Positions 15,072 through 21,358 of a stretch of DNA of 21,358 nt are shown piece after piece (position 1 is the stretch's first letter; every line of letters begins with the position of its first letter). Location of the stretch: positions 1-21,358 of the forward strand of contig QKGK01000082.1 in assembly GCA_003250455.1 (NCBI GenBank). The letters are read 5' to 3'. The translations under genes were made by a program, and so were the position numbers. The stretch comes from Chloroflexota bacterium. GTDB taxonomy: Bacteria > Chloroflexota > Anaerolineae > Anaerolineales > UBA11579. Below the pieces are notes generated by a model. That model was given only the letters and a program-made list of their open reading frames with translations, was not told the DNA's origin and made no database searches.

Positions 15072-15376
15072 CCAAAATGCCCCTTTTGGGCTACCAATTT
15101 TGAAAGTTTTAAGGTTAATTGGTGAAATTGGATAGATTTAGGGTTATTTCAAGCCATAATCAAAAACCTGCCAATCCAATAGATTTGCTTTTCCCCCACC
15201 AGATAAAAGCTACGCCTTTCCACTGTTTCAATTTTGAACATACAACTTAGCCACTTGACAGTTTCATTCATGTGATGCTAAGAATTATCCTGGATTAATG
15301 TCGGCTATTTTTATTAGGTATATAGAAGCCACTAATCCGGAGAGCAGCACTTTTGGGAACTTTACACAGCTGGTTT
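15072..15376. other. AT-rich non-coding stretch upstream of the dcw promoter
   Basis: No coding sequence is supported here. It contains a perfect short palindrome (CCCAAAA at 15071-15077 with TTTTGGG at 15084-15090) abutting the GTGG array, and a looser inverted pair (ACCAATT 15093-15099 with AATTGGT 15117-15123). The second candidate promoter is also in this stretch. Otherwise nothing recognisable is seen. Confidence 0.5.
15203..15231 (-). promoter_or_regulatory. Second, weaker candidate promoter upstream of mraZ
   Basis: On the minus strand TTGAAA (15231-15226) and TTTTAT (15208-15203) are separated by 17 bases. They match consensus at five and four of six positions. It would give a leader of about 250 bases before mraZ and lies outside the GTGG array, so it could provide MraZ-insensitive expression. 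The surrounding DNA is AT-rich, which makes chance matches likely. Confidence 0.25.
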
Positions 15377-15457
15377 CGTGTCATTCCCGCGCAGGCGGGA
15401 ATCCATGCTTAGCACCTTTGTTGTGGATTCCCGCCAAAATCGTGCGGGAATGACACG
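15377..15457. repeat. 81-bp near-palindromic intergenic repeat (double ATTCCC...GGGAAT hairpin)
   Basis: The outer arms CGTGTCATTCCCGC (15377-15390) and its exact complement (15444-15457) enclose inner arms GGCGGGAATCCA (15394-15405) and its exact complement (15424-15435), with an 18-base centre. Each half is itself a small hairpin. The left one is exactly ATTCCC-N8-GGGAAT, the same pattern as the neisserial dRS3 repeat, and TCATTCCCGC...GCGGGAATCCA repeats are common in many bacterial genomes. This suggests a REP/MITE-like repeat. Only one copy lies in this window and no target duplication is obvious. Confidence 0.65.
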
Positions 15458-15502
15458 AGTAAAATAATTTCCGCATACTGTCAGGTGGCTAGATATAAAC
15501 CT

Positions 15503-15556
15503 ATTAAAAATGTCCTCAAGCAGCCGGAACAAACCAGACCGAGGCTTGAGGACATC
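15503..15556 (-). terminator. Intrinsic terminator of the patatin-like gene
   Basis: On the minus strand, 27 bases after the stop codon at 15583, ATGTCCTCAAGC (15555-15544) pairs perfectly with GCTTGAGGACAT (15521-15510). The pair is followed at once by TTTTTAAT. The 22-base loop can pair further (CGG/CCG). A 12-bp stem plus T-run is a standard rho-independent terminator, and it separates this gene from the dcw operon. Confidence 0.8.
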
Positions 15557-15582
15557 TGCAAACAGCGTTTGCGCGGATCAAC

Positions 15583-16785
15583 TTACTCCATAAGGATCCG
15601 TTTGGCGACCTTGTTCGCCACCCCTGTACTTGAAAGCGGTTCCCGCTCCACAGGCTCCCGGTCAACCGGATTTTGCAGCCCTTCAAGGTAGCGCATCATC
15701 GTTTGCCGCCCGGCATCCACCAGCAGGTTACGGCGCTCATCACTCATATCGAATTCCACCGTGCCATACCCTTTGGCAGGCAGACGCACCACCAGGTCCT
15801 CGAAAGTAGAGATCACCGCTTTATCCCGTGCTCCTAATACTGTGTTCATCAGACCCGAAAGCCGCTGCACGGTGTGCAGTTCGCCCACTTCAAATCCTTT
15901 TTTCGCCGTTTTTGCCGCCGCTTCAGCCCCAGGCACGGGCAGCTTTTCGTCGATCAGCAAGCCAAGCACCCGATCGGTGGTCTTGTCGCCCATCACAGCG
16001 GTGATGGTTGCCTCATTGGAAATGAACAGCTCGATCGGGAAATTGGAGAGCACGCCACCATCCACAATGGCATGCCCGCTGATGTCCTCCCCGCGATAGG
16101 CTCCCCACTCCTTCTGCCAGATAACTTCCTGCCACAGCAGCGGGATGCTCATCGACATGCGCACCGCCCACACCACCGGACAGTCCGGCGCGGTGCGGTG
16201 ATTGATCACCAGCATGGTTTCGCCGGTCGTATCTGCTGCGATCAGGGTCAGGTCTTTGCCGGTCGCCTGCTGGAACTCTCCCATGGTCATGCCGCTAAAA
16301 CTGCGGGGCTTACCATTGAACTTCCCTTCATCCAGTTTTTTCTTCAACCAGATGAGGAACTTATCGGCAGAATACCAACCCCCCAATTCGACCAGCGAAA
16401 AAACGTTATTAGCCGGGCTTTTCTCTGCGAAGAACTTGAGGATCAGGTTTTCGATCGGCTGCTCGATGAATTCGGGCAGTCCGGGAACATCGAACTGCTT
16501 CAGCAGGCGGCTGAAAGCTCCCTGAGAGATGATTTCCTCCGGGAAATTGCCTGGCGCGCCCATAAATGCAGAAAACACCGGGTTACCTTCCGAGTCTTTT
16601 TCTGCCAGGGCTGCCAGCATCTCTTCGGCGCTGTACCCCGCTGCGGTCAACGTAGCGGCGATCGCCCCTGCGGAGGTACCCATCAAGCGGCCACAGGTGT
16701 GCCCCCGGCGGGTAAATTCGTATATTGCCCCCACAAACACCATCCCTTTTGCTCCCCCGCCTTCAAACACCAGATCATATTCCAT
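15583..16785 (-). CDS. Patatin-like phospholipase/acyl hydrolase
   Basis: This is a 400-residue protein with the patatin Ser-Asp dyad. The oxyanion-hole loop is GGGAKG (9-14), the nucleophile elbow GTSAG (36-40, Ser38), and the catalytic Asp lies in DGGVLSN (Asp242). MSMSIPLLW (210-218) is the helix that usually precedes the Asp motif. No signal peptide or membrane helix is seen, so it is probably cytoplasmic and hydrolyses lipid acyl esters. The true substrate cannot be told. The C-terminal part (about 300-400) is not recognised and contains a small duplicated segment, VDREP/VEREP. The ATG at 16785 has GAGAGGATGG upstream and a candidate promoter about 50 bases further up. A strong terminator follows the gene, so it is probably transcribed alone. 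Confidence 0.88.
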   Translation of the reverse strand: MEYDLVFEGGGAKGMVFVGAIYEFTRRGHTCGRLMGTSAGAIAATLTAAGYSAEEMLAALAEKDSEGNPVFSAFMGAPGNFPEEIISQGAFSRLLKQFDVPGLPEFIEQPIENLILKFFAEKSPANNVFSLVELGGWYSADKFLIWLKKKLDEGKFNGKPRSFSGMTMGEFQQATGKDLTLIAADTTGETMLVINHRTAPDCPVVWAVRMSMSIPLLWQEVIWQKEWGAYRGEDISGHAIVDGGVLSNFPIELFISNEATITAVMGDKTTDRVLGLLIDEKLPVPGAEAAAKTAKKGFEVGELHTVQRLSGLMNTVLGARDKAVISTFEDLVVRLPAKGYGTVEFDMSDERRNLLVDAGRQTMMRYLEGLQNPVDREPVEREPLSSTGVANKVAKRILME

Positions 16786-16833
16786 TTAAACCATCCTCTC
16801 ATTTTATACAATTTTTACCATTTTTATAACCTT

Positions 16834-16862
16834 AATATACGGGAAATTTAGCCAAAACACAA
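16834..16862 (-). promoter_or_regulatory. Candidate promoter of the patatin-like gene
   Basis: On the minus strand TTGTGT (16862-16857) and TATATT (16839-16834) are spaced by 17 bases. The -10 is five of six to consensus and the -35 three of six. The predicted start is about 40 bases before the ATG at 16785. The rest of the 194-bp gap to the GNAT gene shows nothing else recognisable. Confidence 0.4.
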
Positions 16863-16979
16863 TATCAGTTTTTAAGGTTTATTCCCGGATTGTGGAGGAT
16901 CACCTAAATCTGTTCACTTACCAGCACCGCACAGACAGCATGATGCTAGCTTTTAGAATACATCTGCCGTTGATTGGGG

Positions 16980-17819
16980 TTACGCTTTCTTTCTGAACAA
17001 CCGCACAAACCAGCGCAAGGCAAGGACCAACGCTGTAAGCAATTTGGGGCCAAAGATAAACAACATCGGGTATTCGCCCTGCTCGGTATAGCCAAATTTC
17101 TTTGCCAAATGTGCCGAAGTTTTCGTCGCCGCATCCCAGTTGGGGTCGATGCCGTTTTCCATGCTGTAGACGATCAAAGCTGCACCTACCGCGGTTCCCA
17201 GCCCGCGGCCTTCATACTCTTTGCGTGTATTGATCTGGATTTCAATCCCTGCTTCGCAGACCACAAATGTGCTGGCGATACTGACGATCTTTTCTCCATC
17301 CAGCACCACAAAACCAAAACCTTTCTCCAGAAAATCATCCACCGAGCTGAAGGTGCGGATATGATCTTCGGTCAAGGGGCTTTTCTCGGCGGCAATCTGC
17401 CCGGCTATTGTGCGGTCAATTTTCTTGAGGGTGAACTCTGCGGGGAGACCATCCCGCAGCGAACGCAAATGCTCCAGGTTGAGATTTTCGCTGGTAAAGG
17501 CATAGCGCTCCAACTCGATCACATTGATGCCGTGGACTTTTTTGGTCAGCGCCATCCAGGCTTCGGTTTGATCTCCAAACAAGACCATCGACCGGTTAGG
17601 TATGCTCTTTACAGCCTCCAGCGCAGACAAATGGGATGGATCGCCACCGAGCATATACAGGGAAACGGGTGGCAAATGCAAAATTGAAACATGCGGCCAG
17701 TCGACATCATCCACCATCACTTCCCCGTGAAACCCGCCCAGGATGGCAGCGGCCAGATAATTCCATTGATACGCAAGATAATGGTCTGCTGCCAACTTCC
17801 GGTCATTAAGGCTTTTCAT
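16980..17819 (-). CDS. GNAT-family N-acetyltransferase with hydrophobic C-terminal tail
   Basis: This is a 279-residue protein. The C-terminal half carries the GNAT acetyl-CoA fold: VVLDGEKIVSIAS (171-183), EIQINTRKEYEGRGLGTAVG (193-212) with the pyrophosphate-binding R-G-L-G, and DPNWDAATKTSAHLAKKFGYTEQGEY (225-250), where the N-W-D-x-x-x-x-S pattern resembles the 'GNAT_acetyltran' (PF12746-like) subgroup. The N-terminal 120 residues are a divergent domain. The end (about 251-279) is hydrophobic and closes with LFRKKA, as if membrane-associated. The acyl acceptor is unknown. ATG at 17819 has AAGGAGG six bases upstream. The gene lies 71 bp downstream of the antiporter with no terminator between them, so co-transcription is possible. 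Confidence 0.8.
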   Translation of the reverse strand: MKSLNDRKLAADHYLAYQWNYLAAAILGGFHGEVMVDDVDWPHVSILHLPPVSLYMLGGDPSHLSALEAVKSIPNRSMVLFGDQTEAWMALTKKVHGINVIELERYAFTSENLNLEHLRSLRDGLPAEFTLKKIDRTIAGQIAAEKSPLTEDHIRTFSSVDDFLEKGFGFVVLDGEKIVSIASTFVVCEAGIEIQINTRKEYEGRGLGTAVGAALIVYSMENGIDPNWDAATKTSAHLAKKFGYTEQGEYPMLFIFGPKLLTALVLALRWFVRLFRKKA

Positions 17820-17890
17820 GAATCCTCCTTGGGGCTGTTGCTGTTATTCTACCGAAAAACCAATGACTGCCTATTCATCGCAGGAACGAA

Positions 17891-19855
17891 TTATCCCAAT
17901 TCAATAAACAACTGTTTAAACAATGTCAATTCCGCAGGCTCCCCCATCACGGCAATCAAATCATCCCGATGCAGTAAGGTTTCCGCCGCAGGGTTGAGGA
18001 TCAAATCTTCATCGCGCAGAACCGCCAGGATGGTCGCTCCCGTTTGGCTGCGGATATCGCTTTCCCCAATTTCCCGGTCTGCCAGGGAACTATTTTCAGG
18101 AATGGGCAGCCAGTGAACCTGGAAAAGGTTTTGAACCGCATGCAAACGGGCAAGCTGCTCATATTCCTGGTGCAGGTCGTATTGAGACTGATACATACTG
18201 CGGCGCAGCCCGTCGAGGAAGTTCTGGATCTCATAAATGGGAAATTCCAAATGCAGCAGGGTCTGCCGGGTAAGCTCAAGGCCAGCCTCTGCGTCCGGGC
18301 TGACAATCTCGAATATCCCCAGTTCGTTGAGCACTTCCACAGGCTCCTGCCCTTCCAACCGGACCACAACATGCAGATCGGGATTGAGGCGGTGGACATT
18401 ATCAATTACCTCGTGGGCCACCATGTACGCCGGAACAGTTACCAGCATCAGACAGGCAGTTTCAGCATGGGCTGCTTCCAGAATAGGCAGTTGGGTGGCA
18501 TCCCCATAGATCGCCGGGTAGTCGGAATCTTTGGCATGTTCAAATCGCCGCTGGTCAAGTTCAATCACGACAAAATCCATCTCCAGCTTTTTAAGCACAT
18601 TGGCCAGAAAATCCCCGATCACGCCGCACCCCACAATGATGACATGGTCGGAGAGGGTCTCATTTATCAAATGGATATTCACTTGCGGCTCAAAATTCTT
18701 CATCCGCTTCCGCACCCGATACAGCGGATCGATCAACTGTGCACCGAGCGGGGTAAGCATCATGGTGATTATTGCCACCGAGAGGATCAGCGAATACAGG
18801 TTGCTGTCGATAGAACCAGTGGTGAGGCCCACGCGGGCCAGCACGAAGGAAAACTCCCCCACCTGGAAGAGGCTCAACCCGACCGCCAGAGGCGCAACAT
18901 TGCCATAGCCAAACAGTTTTGTGATACCGCCAAAAATCAGCATTTTTCCCACGATCACAACCAACACCACCAGAATTATGGCAGCAAAATTCTCAAACAG
19001 GAAACCGGGGTCCAACAGCATACCCACGGATACAAAAAACAGCAAACTGAACAGGTCCCTCAGCGGAAAAATATCACTGAGCGCCTGGTGGCTGAAATCC
19101 GATTCGCTCATCACCATCCCGGCGATAAAAGCGCCAAAGGCAAAGGAAAGCCCAAACAGATACGTGAGATATCCAATGCCCAGGCTGAGGGCTGTGACGG
19201 CCACCAGGAATAACTCGCGCGAATTCCAGCTGGCAATATATTTCATCAGGACGGGAACGATGCGCGTCCCAAACAGGAACATCACGCCCAGGAAAAGCGC
19301 AGCCCTGAGGGCCGCGGCGCCCAATTCACCTACACCAGATTCCAGGTTGTTGAGTTTGGGCAGGATGACCATCATCGGAACCACAGCCAGGTCCTGCACG
19401 ATCAGCATCCCGATCATCACTCGGCTGGAAAGTGTGCCCATCAAGCCGCGGTTCATCAACGTTTTGAGGGTCACCATGGTGCTGGAAAGCGAGATTAGGG
19501 CGCCAAACCACACAGAAGCAACTAGGCTCCACCCCAGAACCTGCCCAACCCCAACGCCCAATAACATCACAAGGATAATCTGGATAGGCGTTCCGGCCAG
19601 GGCAATATTGCGTACCACCTTTAATTCTTTAAAGGAAAACTCGATCCCCAAAGAAAAAAGCAGCAGCGCCACCCCAATCTCTGCCAGAAGTTCGATATCA
19701 TGGACATTTGTGACCGTCAGCCCACCGGTATAAGGCCCCAGCAAGACACCAGCGATGATATAGCCAATGATCAACGGCTGTTTAAGACGCTGAGCGATCA
19801 ACCCGCCCAATAGAGCGCCTACAATGATGATGGCAATGTCAGCTGTAATTCCCAT
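17891..19855 (-). CDS. CPA2-family cation/proton antiporter with RCK domains (Kef-like)
   Basis: The first 385 or so of 654 residues are a polytopic Na+/H+-exchanger domain. It includes LIIGYIIAGVLLGPYTGG, LLLFSLGIEFSF, and VQDLAVVPMM, where Gln-Asp in the core helix is typical of Kef-type potassium/proton transporters. A TrkA-N/RCK nucleotide-binding domain follows, starting DHVIIVGCGVIGDFLANVL at about 403 with its GxGxxG loop, and then FVVIELDQRR and YGDATQLPIL. A TrkA-C domain occupies about 590-654. It probably exports potassium in exchange for protons under ligand control; the ion is inferred. The frame opens with GTG at 19867, but ATG at 19855 lies nine bases after AAAGGTG and gives a normal membrane start, so I prefer it. 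Confidence 0.9.
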   Translation of the reverse strand: MGITADIAIIIVGALLGGLIAQRLKQPLIIGYIIAGVLLGPYTGGLTVTNVHDIELLAEIGVALLLFSLGIEFSFKELKVVRNIALAGTPIQIILVMLLGVGVGQVLGWSLVASVWFGALISLSSTMVTLKTLMNRGLMGTLSSRVMIGMLIVQDLAVVPMMVILPKLNNLESGVGELGAAALRAALFLGVMFLFGTRIVPVLMKYIASWNSRELFLVAVTALSLGIGYLTYLFGLSFAFGAFIAGMVMSESDFSHQALSDIFPLRDLFSLLFFVSVGMLLDPGFLFENFAAIILVVLVVIVGKMLIFGGITKLFGYGNVAPLAVGLSLFQVGEFSFVLARVGLTTGSIDSNLYSLILSVAIITMMLTPLGAQLIDPLYRVRKRMKNFEPQVNIHLINETLSDHVIIVGCGVIGDFLANVLKKLEMDFVVIELDQRRFEHAKDSDYPAIYGDATQLPILEAAHAETACLMLVTVPAYMVAHEVIDNVHRLNPDLHVVVRLEGQEPVEVLNELGIFEIVSPDAEAGLELTRQTLLHLEFPIYEIQNFLDGLRRSMYQSQYDLHQEYEQLARLHAVQNLFQVHWLPIPENSSLADREIGESDIRSQTGATILAVLRDEDLILNPAAETLLHRDDLIAVMGEPAELTLFKQLFIELG

Positions 19856-19955
19856 GTCTTTTCGCACCTTTGTTATAGATTACTAAATGCTCGGTCGCCA
19901 GGCCTCGGCAGGAGCGCGCACTTTTCCAACCAATGGTTATTCCCGCCCTGGGGTC

Positions 19956-19984
19956 ATTAAAACCGATTCCCCGAATAATTTCAA
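19956..19984 (-). promoter_or_regulatory. Candidate sigma70-type promoter of the antiporter
   Basis: On the minus strand TTGAAA (19984-19979) and TTTAAT (19961-19956) have a 17-base spacer. Each matches consensus at five of six positions. Transcription would start near 19949, about 94 bases before the ATG at 19855, and just downstream of the helicase terminator, as expected for a separate unit. I recognised no known riboswitch in the leader. Confidence 0.55.
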
Positions 19985-20006
19985 CCCATCGAAAAGAATG
20001 ATACCG

Positions 20007-20035
20007 AAAAAAACAGGCCCTTACCGGGGCCTGTT
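20007..20035 (-). terminator. Intrinsic terminator of the DEAD-box helicase gene
   Basis: On the minus strand, nine bases after the stop codon, AACAGGCCC and GGGCCTGTT form a perfect 9-bp stem around a six-base loop (CGGTAA). A run of seven T follows, two of them overlapping the base of the stem. This is a textbook rho-independent terminator. Confidence 0.92.
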
Positions 20036-20044
20036 GAATGCCTA

Positions 20045-21358
20045 TTACTTCCTGCGGCCGCTGCGCCGCCGGCCGGAACCGGAACGTCCCCCACCGCGCG
20101 GTTTCGATTCTTTGCGTTTGGCCTGGGTGCCAACTGCCGGCAGGTCGGGCGGATTGTGCATCCACACGTGGTAGGTATCGTCCAGCAGCAGGGCCAGCAG
20201 GTTCTGCCCGTCCTCGTCCTCGGCCAATTCCTTGACCAGCGGGATAAAGCGCTGCATGCGTTCGATCTGCAATCGGTCCCGGTCACGCAGGCGGGCTTCC
20301 AGGTGCCCGACCAGCCGCTGTCCGACCAGATTCGCCACATCTTCATCCTGTGGCAAGGGCCGCTCGGTGAACTCGATGCCGTAGTGAGCCCCGATGCGGG
20401 TCAGCTGGCGATCTTCATTGTAATTGACCAGCATGATAGCCGTTCCGCTGGCACCGGCGCGCCCGGTGCGCCCGGCCCGGTGGATGTAAGCTTCCAGCTC
20501 CTCCGGCGGCTCGAACTGGATCACATGCGACAGGTCGGGGATATCGATGCCGCGGGCGGCCACATCCGTAGCCACCAGAAAGCGCAGCTTGCCCTCCCGG
20601 ACGCGCTTGAGCACCTCGTCGCGCATATTCTGGGTAAGGTCCGAGCTGATCTGGTCGGCGTTGAAGCCAAACCGCTGCAGCACGCGGGCGACGTAAAAGA
20701 CCTTATCCTTGGTATTGCAGAAGATCAGTGCCTGGTGGGGGTTCTCCATCTCGATGATGCGCACCAGCGCCCGGTCTTTATCCAGGCCGGGGACGCGGTA
20801 AAAGATGTGCTCGGTATCCTCCACGTGAATATGTTCCCGGCTGGTGCTGATGAAAGCCGGCTCGTTAAGGAAAGCGTGCGTCAGGCGGATGACCTGCGAC
20901 GGGAATGTGGCCGAGAACATCCCGGTCTGGATCTCCCGGTCGGGCAGGAATTCCTGCACGCGGCGCATATCTTCGTAAAAGCCCATCGACATCATGCGGT
21001 CGGCTTCGTCGAAGACCAGGATCTTGATATCATCAAGCCTGAGGTTGCGCTTGATGAGGTGGTCCAAAATGCGTCCCGGGGTGCCGACTACCAGATGTAC
21101 GCCATCCTTGAAAGCCTGGATCTGCGGCTTATAGCTGGATCCGCCATACACCGAGACCACGCTGAAGCCGCTGTCTCCGGCCAGCGCTTTGGCGTCGCGG
21201 GCTACCTGCTGGGCCAGCTCGCGCGTGGGAACCAGGATCAGCGCCTGGACCTTCTTCTGCCGGGTATCGACCAGCTCCAGGATCGGCAGGATGAAAGCGC
21301 CGGTCTTGCCGCTGCCGGTCTGTGCCTGCACCATCAGGTCCTGCCCATTCCGGAAGTA
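20045..21358 (-). CDS. DEAD-box ATP-dependent RNA helicase, N-terminus cut by window edge
   Basis: This is an RNA-unwinding enzyme of the DeaD/CshA/RhlE group, acting in ribosome assembly or RNA decay. The visible 437 residues begin YFRNGQDLMVQAQTGSGKT, so only the Q-motif region and N-terminus (some 30-40 residues by family comparison) are missing. Motifs in order: I (AQTGSGKT), Ia (PTRELAQQ), Ib (GTPGR), II (DEAD), III (SAT), IV (ALIFCNTK), V (ATDVAARGIDI) and VI (HRAGRTGRAG). After the helicase core come about 100 residues not assigned to a domain, and a basic Gly/Arg/Lys-rich tail, PRGGGRSGSGRRRSGRRK, likely to bind RNA. I give no symbol because the subgroup cannot be settled from these motifs. 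Confidence 0.95.
   Translation of the reverse strand, partial: YFRNGQDLMVQAQTGSGKTGAFILPILELVDTRQKKVQALILVPTRELAQQVARDAKALAGDSGFSVVSVYGGSSYKPQIQAFKDGVHLVVGTPGRILDHLIKRNLRLDDIKILVFDEADRMMSMGFYEDMRRVQEFLPDREIQTGMFSATFPSQVIRLTHAFLNEPAFISTSREHIHVEDTEHIFYRVPGLDKDRALVRIIEMENPHQALIFCNTKDKVFYVARVLQRFGFNADQISSDLTQNMRDEVLKRVREGKLRFLVATDVAARGIDIPDLSHVIQFEPPEELEAYIHRAGRTGRAGASGTAIMLVNYNEDRQLTRIGAHYGIEFTERPLPQDEDVANLVGQRLVGHLEARLRDRDRLQIERMQRFIPLVKELAEDEDGQNLLALLLDDTYHVWMHNPPDLPAVGTQAKRKESKPRGGGRSGSGRRRSGRRK

Noticed and set aside
15255..15283. Perfect TTGACA on the plus strand as a promoter
   Set aside because: No good -10 lies 16-18 bases downstream and no plus-strand gene follows it.
15510..15555. 12-bp inverted repeat as the end of a mobile element
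   Set aside because: It is followed directly by a T-run and sits 27 bases after a stop codon, so an intrinsic terminator explains it.
18044..19213. Long (389-codon) plus-strand open frame opposite the antiporter
   Set aside because: It mirrors the antiporter coding frame and is rich in His and Gln with no domain. Similar shadows occur opposite murC (3069-3962), rsmH (13617-14471) and the patatin gene (15874-16851).

Overview
This 21.4-kb window is chromosomal and every supported gene lies on the minus strand. About two thirds of it (1-14947) is a division and cell wall (dcw) cluster. In transcription order it reads mraZ, rsmH, an ftsL-like gene, ftsI, murF, mraY, murD, ftsW, murG, a CvpA-like membrane gene, murC, murB, ddl and ftsQ, with ftsQ running off the left edge. 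Gene content, moderately high GC, a variant MurG (GGTGGGIYP glycine loop and a DIEPN segment) and a CvpA-like gene between murG and murC suggest a Chloroflexota bacterium, probably of the Anaerolineae. That placement comes from recalled family features and was not searched.

The cluster looks like one long operon. Six of its 13 junctions are ATGA stop/start overlaps and most others have short gaps with a visible Shine-Dalgarno sequence. Its products carry peptidoglycan precursor synthesis from UDP-MurNAc to lipid II (MurB, MurC, MurD, MurF, Ddl, MraY, MurG), supply the septal SEDS polymerase and transpeptidase pair (FtsW, FtsI) and the divisome scaffold (FtsL-like, FtsQ), and include the 16S rRNA methylase RsmH and the regulator MraZ. 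murE is absent from its usual place between ftsI and murF.

Upstream of mraZ (14948-15582) is a rich regulatory and intergenic stretch. It holds six GTGG motifs in exact 10-bp phase that overlap a candidate promoter (probable MraZ boxes), a strong leader hairpin, a second possible promoter, an 81-bp near-palindromic repeat of the ATTCCC-N8-GGGAAT type, and the intrinsic terminator of the next gene.

The right third (15583-21358) holds four genes not related to the dcw cluster: a patatin-like lipid hydrolase, a GNAT acetyltransferase with a hydrophobic C-terminal tail, a CPA2-type (Kef-like) cation/proton antiporter with cytoplasmic RCK domains, and a DEAD-box RNA helicase whose N-terminus lies beyond the right edge. 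The helicase has a textbook intrinsic terminator. The antiporter has a good sigma70-like promoter and may be co-transcribed with the GNAT gene 71 bp downstream. I saw no tRNA, rRNA, CRISPR array, transposase or phage gene.
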